A DNA stretch of 64,000 nt, taken from assembly GCF_029601685.1 (NCBI RefSeq), contig NZ_JARRIR010000016.1:42415-106414 (forward strand), read 5' to 3'. A model generated the notes under the pieces. That model was not told the origin of the DNA and made no database searches. It worked only from the letters and a program-made list of their open reading frames with translations. Every line of letters begins with the position of its first letter. Within the stretch, counting starts at the first letter, position 1. Source of the stretch: Metarhizobium sp017305935 (GTDB lineage: Bacteria; Pseudomonadota; Alphaproteobacteria; Rhizobiales; Rhizobiaceae). Of this stretch, positions 52,221-60,089 are shown piece by piece. Position numbers and translations under genes: made by a program.

Positions 52221-52745
52221 TCAGCTTGACGCCGGCCGAAAGGTTTTAACGCGGGCGGGATCGGTCTCTATCCGCCCGGCTCCGATGAGATCGAGACAAT
52301 AGGGCACCGCCGCAAAAACGGCGTCGAGGCTGAAACGGATCGACGCCGGTTTTCCCGGCAGGTTGATAATCAGCGACGTTCCGCGGGTTCCGGCCATCTG
52401 CCGCGAAAGAATCGCGGTCGGCGTCTGTTCGAGGCTCGCGCGCCGCAACTGCTCGCCGAAGCCCGGCAATTCGCTGGTCACGACCTCGCGCATGGCCTCC
52501 GGCGTCTGGTCGCGCGGGGCGGGCCCGGTTCCACCGGTCGTGAGGATCAGATCGGCGTGTTGCTCGTCGCAGAGCGCCAGAAGGACATCACGTACCGGGA
52601 CGACACCATCGGGAACGATTTGCCTGACGATCTCGAACGGCGTCACGATCACCTCCCGCAGCCATGTCTCGATCGCCGGACCGCTCACATCCTCGTATTG
52701 TCCGCGACTGGCGCGATCCGATATCGTAACGATGGCGATCAGCAT
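52221..52745 (-). CDS. MogA/MoaB-family molybdopterin protein
   Basis: A 174-residue protein with the molybdopterin-binding motif TTGGTGPAPRDQTPEAM. It adenylylates molybdopterin (MogA) or is a MoaB relative; length is between the two. ATG 52745 follows GAGGAG. Its place in the anaerobic island suggests it supports a molybdoenzyme such as nitrate reductase, which is not in the window. Confidence 0.87.
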   Translation of the reverse strand: MLIAIVTISDRASRGQYEDVSGPAIETWLREVIVTPFEIVRQIVPDGVVPVRDVLLALCDEQHADLILTTGGTGPAPRDQTPEAMREVVTSELPGFGEQLRRASLEQTPTAILSRQMAGTRGTSLIINLPGKPASIRFSLDAVFAAVPYCLDLIGAGRIETDPARVKTFRPASS

Positions 52746-52755
52746 GGTTTTCTCC

Positions 52756-52863
52756 TCACGAAGAGGCAAGAACAAGCGAGGAAAACCCGCTCGCCGGAGA
52801 TACGACGCGGCGCGGATTCCAGTCGGCCAGGCATTCGTCCGTGTGGCGGATTTGCCGCGTCAT
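52756..52863 (-). CDS. Candidate 35-residue protein before mogA/moaB-like gene
   Basis: The frame begins MTRQIRHTDECLADWNPRRV and ends in SGFSSLVLASS. It is preceded by GGAGGTGA, an exact match to the anti-Shine-Dalgarno, 8 nt before the ATG. It lies 10 nt before the MogA/MoaB-like gene and 57 bp from the NnrR-type box at 52921. No family was recognised; a leader peptide or small functional protein are both possible. Confidence 0.5.
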   Translation of the reverse strand: MTRQIRHTDECLADWNPRRVVSPASGFSSLVLASS

Positions 52864-52920
52864 TCCTGTCACCTCCGCTGCGATTGCGATGAGTAACGCA
52901 GCAGAAGAGCGCGACGTTCT

Positions 52921-52934
52921 TTGTCCTGGCGCAA
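52921..52934. promoter_or_regulatory. FNR/NnrR-type box upstream of the mog operon
   Basis: TTGTCCTGGCGCAA fits TTG-N8-CAA. It is 57 bp before the 35-residue frame and 175 bp before the MogA/MoaB-like gene. Beyond this box and the small frame, nothing else is seen in the gap 52746-53061. Confidence 0.65.
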
Positions 52935-53061
52935 AGAAAGCGCGACGAACCGTTCGCGAGAGGAAATAGCGCCGTTTGCGGCATTTCATCGAGCGGCGCG
53001 ATGGCCCGCAGACTGGCGGGGAACGCAACGCCATTGCGATCCCGCTTCGATTGGAAGCGCG

Positions 53062-53211
53062 CTAGACGAAAATCATGACCGCGAAATAGCCGATCGCAAT
53101 CATGACGAGCCCTGCAATGAGCATCGGCATCAAGCTGCTGCCGCCGACCTCCCGGCCGCTAACGTGCTCGCCGGAAAATTCGAGTGATTTGCGTGTCTGG
53201 TCCCTGTTCAC
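53062..53211 (-). CDS. 49-residue single-span membrane protein
   Basis: GTG 53211 has AGGAGG upstream. The protein begins MNRDQTRKSLEFSGEHVSGR (GTG read as Met) and ends with a membrane helix (MLIAGLVMIAIGYFAVMIFV). It follows the nsrR-DUF6522-like pair by 79 bp in the same direction. No family was recognised. Confidence 0.6.
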   Translation of the reverse strand: MNRDQTRKSLEFSGEHVSGREVGGSSLMPMLIAGLVMIAIGYFAVMIFV

Positions 53212-53290
53212 GGCCCCCTCCTGTTCGACTGATGGATCATGATTGCAACGAACGGTCGTCGCGCCAGATGGCCGACTTGCGTGCGCCCGG

Positions 53291-53590
53291 TTACTTTCCG
53301 AAAACCTGGCGCGCGGGCACAAGAAGCATCGCTTGCTGCCGGATCACGCCGTCCTCGGTCATGATTCCCTGCCATGCCCGGTTGCCGCATCGAAGGGTCA
53401 GCCGCCAGCAACCGGCATCTTCGCCGACACCTTCCTCCACGACGCTTCGGAAAAGCTTTCGCTCCATGAACGTCCGGACACGGTCCTCGCTCATGTTGAA
53501 CGTCTTCGCGATGAAGGAGGCGTTGAGGTGAAACTTCTGGTTCCCGCCCTCCTCGGGGCATTGCACGAGCATTTGACCTGCGATTGTCAT
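53291..53590 (-). CDS. Small conserved protein coupled to nsrR (DUF6522-like)
   Basis: A 99-residue protein with a possible helix-turn-helix-like middle (SFIAKTFNMSEDRVRTFMER) and a beta-rich C-terminal half (WRLTLRCGNRAWQGIM). The family label is tentative. Its ATG overlaps the nsrR stop by 4 bp, so the two are made together and it may belong to the NO response. Confidence 0.6.
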   Translation of the reverse strand: MTIAGQMLVQCPEEGGNQKFHLNASFIAKTFNMSEDRVRTFMERKLFRSVVEEGVGEDAGCWRLTLRCGNRAWQGIMTEDGVIRQQAMLLVPARQVFGK

Positions 53591-54021
53591 GACGCCAACT
53601 CCAGCCGGTTTTGAATAGAAGACGGATCGACGACCAGGTCCGCCAGCGTCAGCCGATCAAGTTCGGCGAAGAACGCCTCGATCGCGCCCCGGAACGCCCT
53701 GGTCAATCGGCAAGACCCGATAAACACGCATCCGGCGGGCTGGCTACCGAGGCATGCGACCAGATCCATGTCCGCCTCCAGCATGCGGACGACCCGACCG
53801 ATCCGGATGTCTTCAGGCGGCAACGCCAGGGCTATCCCACCCCTTCTGCCACGGATTCCCTTGACCACACCAAAGCCCACGAGCGCCTGCACGACCTTCA
53901 TGAGATGATTTCGGGAAATGCCGTGGCGGTTGGCAAGCTCCTCGATCGTCGTCAGCCGCTCGATCACTGCAAGCGAAATCAATACGCGCAATCCGTAATC
54001 CGTGTGCGTCGTCAGCCGCAT
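53587..54021 (-). CDS. nsrR: NsrR-type Rrf2-family NO-sensing repressor
   Basis: A 144-residue Rrf2 protein. The helix-turn-helix covers TIEELANRHGISRNHLMKVV. C90, C98 and C104 (ACLGSQPAGCVFIGSC) are spaced as the iron-sulfur ligands of NsrR. ATG 54021 starts directly at MRLTTHTDYGLRVL; the longer in-frame start at 54048 lies inside the operator. A 39-bp palindrome of NsrR type sits just upstream, indicating autoregulation. Confidence 0.9.
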   Translation of the reverse strand: MRLTTHTDYGLRVLISLAVIERLTTIEELANRHGISRNHLMKVVQALVGFGVVKGIRGRRGGIALALPPEDIRIGRVVRMLEADMDLVACLGSQPAGCVFIGSCRLTRAFRGAIEAFFAELDRLTLADLVVDPSSIQNRLELAS

Positions 54022-54031
54022 GCGAGAGGCC

Positions 54032-54070
54032 TTTCCAAAAAGATGCATTCTTGATACATCTTTTTGGAAA
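54032..54070. promoter_or_regulatory. NsrR-type operator palindrome
   Basis: TTTCCAAAAAGATG (54032-54045) and CATCTTTTTGGAAA (54057-54070) are perfect 14-bp arms around 11 bp. The inner AAGATG/CATCTT pair matches the known NsrR consensus. It lies 11 bp before nsrR and upstream of the divergent DUF2946 gene. Confidence 0.85.
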
Positions 54071-54263
54071 CAAGGTAAAGCGCTATCGTTTCTTCAGAGC
54101 TTTTCCCGGCCGGCCATGCGCCGAGCGCGCCGGCAAGCAGCGTTTTGAACGAGCGGAACTGAAGCCGGTGGTCCTTGCTGCCATTTTGCCGCAGCCAGCC
54201 TTTCCGCTTCTCGGCAGGGTTTGGTGGTGCTATTCGTTCGCCAGAAAGAAGGGGGATCGTCTC

Positions 54264-54650
54264 TTGACGTGCCGTTGGCGAAGACCGGGGACATGGGTTG
54301 CGTTTGTCGCAGCCTACATGCTCGTTCTGCAGTCGCTCCTGACCGCGTTTGCGGTCGGCGCGATGGCTGCGCCGCGCCCTATCGACGCCTTCGGCGGCAT
54401 CATCTGCACCTCGCATGGCGATACGAAACCGTCAGGAGACGGCTCGTCCGATCGTCACGATCCGCCCGATTGCTGCATGGCCGGTTGCGCCATGCTGTCC
54501 GGCGCGCCCGCGCCGCGTGGCGCCGACGCGCTTCTTTTCGTCGGCGCGCCGCGTGAAATCGCGGTCGTTTTCCGAGAATACACCTCGCCGGTGTTTCACC
54601 TGCGGGAAGGCCGATCCGGAAACCCGCGCGCCCCTCCGGCCGCCCTCTGA
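54264..54650 (+). CDS. DUF2946-like small cysteine/histidine protein
   Basis: About 128 residues if TTG 54264 (after AAGGGGGA) is the start; the frame is open back to 54051, which would give 199 residues with an unlikely leader. A hydrophobic segment (WVAFVAAYMLVLQSLLTAFA) is followed by GGIICTSHGD, a His/Asp stretch and CCMAGCAML, as in DUF2946 proteins near copper genes. A metal-binding role fits the YcnI and CopCD neighbours. Confidence 0.65.
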   Translation: MTCRWRRPGTWVAFVAAYMLVLQSLLTAFAVGAMAAPRPIDAFGGIICTSHGDTKPSGDGSSDRHDPPDCCMAGCAMLSGAPAPRGADALLFVGAPREIAVVFREYTSPVFHLREGRSGNPRAPPAAL

Positions 54651-54881
54651 ACGCTTCCAGCGCTTTCGATCATCGCTTCAATCCGTGCCAGGCATGGAGT
54701 TCTGGCGGTCATTCATGACGCGCAGTCTTTGACTGCGGCTGTGCAGCGATGGCGTTTGCGTCCTCCTCCGAAAAATGTCCGCGCCCTTGCGCAGACAACG
54801 ATGCCCCACCTGCATCCGCTTTTCCTGCTGAAAGGCGACGAACGCAGGTGCAACCAATCTCCCGATTTCAGGAAAACTGTC

Positions 54882-55409
54882 ATGAAACATTTGAAAACCA
54901 TCCTTCCCGCCCTTGCCCTGCTCGGGATCGGCGCCACCGCCGCATCCGCTCACATCACGCTGGAGACCCAGCAGGCCCCGGTCGGATCGACCTACAAGGC
55001 TGTGTTCCGCGTCGGTCACGGATGCGAAGGCAAACCGACCGTCAAGATCAAAGTACAGATTCCCGAAGGTGTTATCTCGGTGAAGCCGCAGCCCAAGACC
55101 GGCTGGAGCATCGAGAAGATCAAGGGCAAATACGAAAAATCCTATGATTATTACGGCACGCCGACCACCGAAGGCGTCAAGGAAATCGTCTGGAGCGGCG
55201 GCAGCCTTGCCGACGACGAATATGACGAATTCGTCCTGCGCGCCTACCTCACCGGCGACCTCAAGCCCGGCGCCACGCTCTACTTCCCCGTCGTCCAGGA
55301 ATGCACCGAGGGCGCGACGCATCGCTGGATCGAGATTCCGGCCGAAGGCAAGAGCGCCGACGACTACGAGGACCCGGCTCCGGGCCTTTCCCTGACCGAG
55401 CACAAATGA
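54882..55409 (+). CDS. YcnI-family (DUF1775) copper-binding protein
   Basis: A 175-residue exported protein. The signal MKHLKTILPALALLGIGATA is cleaved after ASA, leaving His as the first residue (HITLE), which in YcnI helps bind Cu(II). ATG 54882 is chosen over a longer in-frame start because it begins the signal peptide. It is coupled to the CopCD gene. A copper chaperone role follows from the family. Confidence 0.85.
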   Translation: MKHLKTILPALALLGIGATAASAHITLETQQAPVGSTYKAVFRVGHGCEGKPTVKIKVQIPEGVISVKPQPKTGWSIEKIKGKYEKSYDYYGTPTTEGVKEIVWSGGSLADDEYDEFVLRAYLTGDLKPGATLYFPVVQECTEGATHRWIEIPAEGKSADDYEDPAPGLSLTEHK

Positions 55410-55462
55410 GCCAAGCCCAGGCGCGTCCCTCGTGGGCGCGCCTGCCTTCAGGGGGCAACGAC

Positions 55463-57097
55463 ATGCTTGAAACCCATTTTTCCGGACGATCGGGACGCCC
55501 CGGGACGGCGGCGATCCTCATGGCGTTGTTCTGCCTCATGGCGGCGTTGCTGGGATCGAATGGTCCGGCCTTCGCCCATGCCTCGCTGGTGCGCGTCGAA
55601 CCGGCTGACGGCTCCATGGTCGCCACCGCGCCAAAATCCTTTTTCCTGACCTTCAGCGAGCCGACCTCTCCGCTGGTTCTGAAGCTCGTGCGCCCGGACG
55701 GGACAGCGGTGATTCTCGACCGCTTCGCCCTCAAAGACACGACCCTCGACATCGAAGCCCCCGCCGACCTCGCAGACGGCACATATGTCCTGAGCTGGCG
55801 GATCGTCTCCGAGGACGGCCACCCGGTCGGCGGTTCCGCAGTCTTTTCGATCGGAGCGCCAAGCGCCGGGCCGGCTATGGGCGGGATTGACGAAACCATC
55901 GACTATTGCGTGCGCGCCGCGATCTGGATCTCGAAAATATGCCTTTACAGCGCCCTTTTCTTCGGCGCCGGCGGCATCTTCTTCATCCATTGGGTCGGCG
56001 GGCGATCCAGGACAGCCAGATGCGTGGCATGGACGGCAGCAGCGATCGGGCTTATCGCGACGCCGCTGTCGGTCGGTCTCCAGGGACTCGACGCGCTCGC
56101 GGTCCCGGTGAGCGGTCTTCTGGCGCCGGCTGTGTGGAAAGCAGGGTTTTCCACCAGCTACGGCATGACAGCAGTGATCGCTTGTGTGGCGCTTCTCGCC
56201 GCCCTGGCGGCGGGGCTGCTCCATGGGCCGGCCGGCAAGGCTTTGTCGCTTGCGGGCTATGTCGGCATCGGTGTGGCGCTTGCCGCAAGCGGCCATGCCA
56301 GCGCGGCACACCCCCAATGGCTGATGCGCCCCGCCGTCTTCCTGCATGGCATCGGCATCGCCTTCTGGGCCGGCTCGCTGGTGCCCATGGCGATCGCCTT
56401 CAAAAGCCCTTCGGGGGAGGCTATCCCGCTTCTGCGCAGATTTTCCAGGATCATCCCGTTTGCGATCGTGCCGCTGGTGGCGGCCGGATTGCTGCTCGCC
56501 GTCGTTCAGGTGCGAACCGTCGGCGCTATCACGACCACGGCCTACGGCCAGGTATTGCTTGCCAAACTCCTGGTCCTCATCGTTCTCTTCACCCTTGCCG
56601 CAATCAACCGCTTGCGGCTAACGACACCGACGGAAGATGGCGACGAACGCGCCGCGCGATGGCTGCGCCATTCCATCCGCTGCGAAATCGTCCTCATGCT
56701 GGTGATCTTCGCGATCGCCGGCCTGTGGCGCTTCACGCCGCCGCCGCGCGCCCTCGAAGAAGCGGCGGCCGTGCCCGCCTCTGTCCATATCCACACGGAA
56801 AAGGCAATGGCCGAGGTGACCATGACGCCGGGACACGCCGGCCCCATGGCCGCCACGATCGTGGTCATGACCGGGGATTTCGGCCCTCTGGATGCCAAGG
56901 AAATCGCGCTTGTCCTGTCCAATCCGTCCGCGGGCATCGAGCAGATCAAGCGCCAGGCCAGAAAATCCGATGACGGAATCTGGCGGGTCGACGATCTCAC
57001 CCTTCCCGTCCCCGGCCAGTGGACCGTGCGGGTCGACATTCTCGTCTCGGATTTCGAGCGCTTCCGGATCGAGGACCGCATAGACATCAGGCGATGA
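55463..57097 (+). CDS. CopC-CopD fusion copper transport protein (YcnJ-like)
   Basis: A 544-residue protein. After a signal sequence ending in PAFA the mature CopC domain starts HASLVRVEPADGS and ends near residue 130 (YVLSWRIVSEDGHPVGG). The CopD membrane domain with about eight helices follows, then a C-terminal YtkA-like stretch (MTPGHAGPM onward). ATG 55463 has AGGGGG upstream; ATG 55406, overlapping the ycnI stop, is also possible. It likely imports copper. Confidence 0.87.
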   Translation: MLETHFSGRSGRPGTAAILMALFCLMAALLGSNGPAFAHASLVRVEPADGSMVATAPKSFFLTFSEPTSPLVLKLVRPDGTAVILDRFALKDTTLDIEAPADLADGTYVLSWRIVSEDGHPVGGSAVFSIGAPSAGPAMGGIDETIDYCVRAAIWISKICLYSALFFGAGGIFFIHWVGGRSRTARCVAWTAAAIGLIATPLSVGLQGLDALAVPVSGLLAPAVWKAGFSTSYGMTAVIACVALLAALAAGLLHGPAGKALSLAGYVGIGVALAASGHASAAHPQWLMRPAVFLHGIGIAFWAGSLVPMAIAFKSPSGEAIPLLRRFSRIIPFAIVPLVAAGLLLAVVQVRTVGAITTTAYGQVLLAKLLVLIVLFTLAAINRLRLTTPTEDGDERAARWLRHSIRCEIVLMLVIFAIAGLWRFTPPPRALEEAAAVPASVHIHTEKAMAEVTMTPGHAGPMAATIVVMTGDFGPLDAKEIALVLSNPSAGIEQIKRQARKSDDGIWRVDDLTLPVPGQWTVRVDILVSDFERFRIEDRIDIRR

Positions 57098-57194
57098 TCA
57101 AACCGTCACGGATCTCCAGCGGTCGATTGACGCCGCTCTTTGTCGCGCTATCTCCCGAAGAATTCCGCCGCAAAGATTCACGACTCCGAGGACT

Positions 57195-57689
57195 ATGCCT
57201 GCAAAACCGATCCGATTGCCCGAGGGGATTGACGATCATCGACCGCTTCAGAAAAAGATCTGGGCGGCGCAACGCGTCGCCTGGGCTCTGTTTGCCCTTA
57301 TGCTCATCGCCTGCCTCTTCGGCGCGTTCGGGCGGGGCGGCTATCTGTCGCGCGCAATCACGCAATCCGCCGCCGGCGCGATCGATTTCCCGCTCCTGAC
57401 CCGCTGGAATGCGCCGGAAAACCTGGAGGTCACCCTTGAGCCTTCCAGCAATGACCGTGTCTTCTTTGTGGACGGGCGGTTTTTCGAGAGTTTTTCCGTC
57501 GAAGGCATAGACCCGCCGCAGAAGGCGACCACGATCAGAAATGGCCTGACCGGCTATGTATTCGCAAGCGATGCGGAGCATCCCGTCCGCATCGTCTTCC
57601 GCCTGCAGACGCAATCGCCTGGTCTGCGCCGAATGTCGCTGGGCATCGACGGCGACGTCTCCGAACATATCAGTTTTGTCTTTCCATAA
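57195..57689 (+). CDS. Hypothetical single-span membrane protein
   Basis: A 164-residue protein with one membrane segment (VAWALFALMLIACLFGAFG, about 28-46) and an exposed beta-rich C-terminal part (NAPENLEVTLEPSSNDRVFF). No family was recognised. It is 9 nt before the DUF421 gene in the same direction, a pairing that suggests they work together. Confidence 0.7.
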   Translation: MPAKPIRLPEGIDDHRPLQKKIWAAQRVAWALFALMLIACLFGAFGRGGYLSRAITQSAAGAIDFPLLTRWNAPENLEVTLEPSSNDRVFFVDGRFFESFSVEGIDPPQKATTIRNGLTGYVFASDAEHPVRIVFRLQTQSPGLRRMSLGIDGDVSEHISFVFP

Positions 57690-57698
57690 GGCCGCACC

Positions 57699-58148
57699 AT
57701 GGACGCCGTCATCCGCGGGCTTGCGATCTATTTCACGCTTCTCGCCATCATCAGATTATCCGGAAGGCGCACGCTTGCGCAAATGACGCCGTTCGACCTT
57801 GTCATCGTGCTCGTCATTTCGGAAACGACGCAACAGGCGATGCTCGGCGACGACTTTTCCATTACCAATGCGGTCCTCCTGATCCTGACCCTTTTCACGA
57901 CCGATATTGCGCTTTCCTATGTCAAGCGCTGGTCCCCGAAAACCGGACATATCATCGACGGGGTGCCGACCGTTTTGGTGACCAACGGTGTCTATGACGA
58001 GAGGGCCCTTCGGGGATGTCGACTCGACAAGGAAGATGTGATGGAAGCCGCGCGCGTCCAGGAAGGAATAGAAAGCGTCAGGGACGTGAAATTCGCCATC
58101 CTGGAAGTCAGCGGCGCCATCAGCATCGTGCCGAAGAAGACGGACTAG
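57699..58148 (+). CDS. DUF421 (YetF-like) membrane protein
   Basis: A 149-residue protein with two to three N-terminal membrane segments and a soluble C-terminal DUF421 domain. The LSGRRTLAQMTPFDLVIVL motif and VPTVLVTNGVYDERAL are characteristic. Function is unknown. It appears to form a two-gene unit with the preceding hypothetical protein. Confidence 0.85.
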   Translation: MDAVIRGLAIYFTLLAIIRLSGRRTLAQMTPFDLVIVLVISETTQQAMLGDDFSITNAVLLILTLFTTDIALSYVKRWSPKTGHIIDGVPTVLVTNGVYDERALRGCRLDKEDVMEAARVQEGIESVRDVKFAILEVSGAISIVPKKTD

Positions 58149-58363
58149 ACAGCGCTTCGCGTCGAGGCGACGTCTCGGCTTGCCGTCATCTTTGATGAGC
58201 AAGCACGGCCAAGACGGGAGAGCGCGCGGCGCATCGAACACAGATGCAGACGGTAAAGCGCAGCGTTTGCCCGCGAGGGCGCAAAGGCCCAAAAGATCGG
58301 TCGCGGCATTGTGTCACCCTCTGTCATAAATTTTGCGGCGGCCCTATTTCATCCTGCTACCAT

Positions 58364-58395
58364 ATGATATAGACGACTATCATTAGTACCCTAAT
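58364..58395. promoter_or_regulatory. MarR-type operator palindromes
   Basis: ATGATA (58364-58369) and TATCAT (58378-58383) form one inverted repeat, and ATTAG/CTAAT (58382-58395 region) a second overlapping one. They lie directly before the MarR start. The rest of the gap 58149-58399 shows nothing recognisable. Confidence 0.55.
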
Positions 58396-58399
58396 AATA

Positions 58400-58873
58400 A
58401 TGCCGTCTATGGACACAACCGCACATTCGCTTGCCCTCCTCAACGATATCGCCCGCCTGCTGCGCAAGCGATTCGAGCAGCGGGCGCAGAGCCTTGGGCT
58501 GACGCGCGCGCAATGGCGCACGCTTGCCTATCTCTCGAAGAACGAGGGCATCCACCAGGGTGGACTGGCGGAACTGCTCGAAATCGAGCCGATCGCGCTG
58601 GTGCGCGTGCTCGACAAGCTGGCCGAGCGCGGCCTGATCGAGCGTCGTCGCCATCCGACCGACCGTCGCATCTGGCTTCTCCACCTGCGTGACGAGGTGC
58701 GGCCGCTGTTGGACGAGATCCATGCGCTGGCCGACGTGACGCGGGCGGAGGCGCTCTCGGGCATTGCGTCGGCGCGGCTGGCGGAAGCCTTTGACGTCCT
58801 TTCCGAAATCAAGACCAACCTCGTGGCTGCGTGCGAAACACCGATTGCCGAAAAAGAGCAGAAGCATGGCTGA
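58400..58873 (+). CDS. MarR-family transcriptional regulator
   Basis: A 157-residue winged-helix repressor. The DNA-binding part includes GGLAELLEIEPIALVRVLDK and the wing RRRHPTDRRIWLL. ATG 58400 or 58409 could be used. Its stop overlaps the EmrA start by 8 bp, so it is made with the pump and probably autoregulates it through the AT-rich palindromes upstream. Confidence 0.92.
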   Translation: MPSMDTTAHSLALLNDIARLLRKRFEQRAQSLGLTRAQWRTLAYLSKNEGIHQGGLAELLEIEPIALVRVLDKLAERGLIERRRHPTDRRIWLLHLRDEVRPLLDEIHALADVTRAEALSGIASARLAEAFDVLSEIKTNLVAACETPIAEKEQKHG

Positions 58874-60089
58874 CAAACCCACTTTTCGCGTCGTTTCCGA
58901 TGCCGACGCAAAACCTGCCTCTCCCGAAGCCGAAGCTGGCGCCGCGCAGGAAACGGTCGCGGAAGCGCCCTCCTCCGTCTCCGCTCCGACGCCTGCCGCG
59001 CCGCCGGTCGATATCCGCCCACGCCGCAGGCGCAGTCTCATGCGACCCCTGCTGTTTGCCCTGCTGCCGGTGGCGCTGGTCGTCGGCGGTTACTATTACG
59101 TCAATGGCGGCCAGGTGATGGCCACCGACAATGCCTATATCCAGGCCGACATGGTCGGCATCACTACCGATGTCTCCGGCATCGTCGAGCGCATCGACGT
59201 GCATGAAAACGAGACGGTCAAGGCTGGCCAGGTGCTGTTCAGCCTGCGTCCCGATGCCTTCCGCATCACACTCGAGGGCGCAAAGGCGCAGCTCGGCGTC
59301 CAGCGCAACCAGATCGAAAACCTGAAGGCGAGCTATCGCCAGTCGCTGGCCGAAATCACCCAGGCGGAAGCGGACCTTCCCTATTTCCAGGCGCAGTTCG
59401 ATCGCCAGCAGAATCTGGTCAACAGCGGCGGCGCGACCCGCTCGGCCTATGACGAGGCCAAGCATAATCTCGATGCCGCCCGGCAGAAGGTCGCGGTTTC
59501 CAAGGCCGAAGCGGCGGCGACGCTTGCCCAGCTCGGCGGCGATGCCGAGCAGCCGGTCGAACAGAACCCGCTTTATCTGCAAGCGAAATCCAACGTCGAC
59601 AACGCCCAGCGCGAGCTGGATCATAGTGTGGTGCGCGCCCCCTTCGACGGCGTCGTCACCAATGTCAGCGCCTTGCAGGTCGGTTCCTATCTCCAGGCCT
59701 CGCAACAGGCGTTTTCACTTGTCGCCACCGATCACCTCTGGATCGCCGCCAGTCCCAAGGAAACCGAGCTGACCTATGTCAAGCCCGGCCAGGACGCGAC
59801 GATCGAGGTCGATGCCTATCCGGGCGTGATCTGGAGGGGCAAGGTCGAGAGCATCAGCCCGGCCTCCGGCTCGTCCTTCTCGCTGCTGCCGGCGCAGAAC
59901 ACCACCGGCAATTGGGTGAAGGTGGTGCAGCGCATCCCCATGCGCGTCAGCATCGAGGATACCGCCGGCAAGCCGCCGCTGCGCGTCGGCATGAGCACTG
60001 TCGTCGATGTCGATACCGGTCATGTCCGCGGCCTGCCGGATTTCGTCCAGGCGCTGGTGGATCGTTTCAACGGCAAGGTTCATGGCTAG
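58866..60089 (+). CDS. emrA: EmrA-type membrane fusion protein
   Basis: A 407-residue HlyD-family adaptor. After a Pro/Ala-rich cytoplasmic N-terminus there is one membrane span (LMRPLLFALLPVALVVGGYY), a lipoyl-type half (NETVKAGQVLFSL), a coiled-coil hairpin, and the second half (DHSVVRAPFDGVVTNVSALQ). It links the EmrB pump to an outer-membrane channel, which is not in the window. Confidence 0.93.
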   Translation: MADKPTFRVVSDADAKPASPEAEAGAAQETVAEAPSSVSAPTPAAPPVDIRPRRRRSLMRPLLFALLPVALVVGGYYYVNGGQVMATDNAYIQADMVGITTDVSGIVERIDVHENETVKAGQVLFSLRPDAFRITLEGAKAQLGVQRNQIENLKASYRQSLAEITQAEADLPYFQAQFDRQQNLVNSGGATRSAYDEAKHNLDAARQKVAVSKAEAAATLAQLGGDAEQPVEQNPLYLQAKSNVDNAQRELDHSVVRAPFDGVVTNVSALQVGSYLQASQQAFSLVATDHLWIAASPKETELTYVKPGQDATIEVDAYPGVIWRGKVESISPASGSSFSLLPAQNTTGNWVKVVQRIPMRVSIEDTAGKPPLRVGMSTVVDVDTGHVRGLPDFVQALVDRFNGKVHG

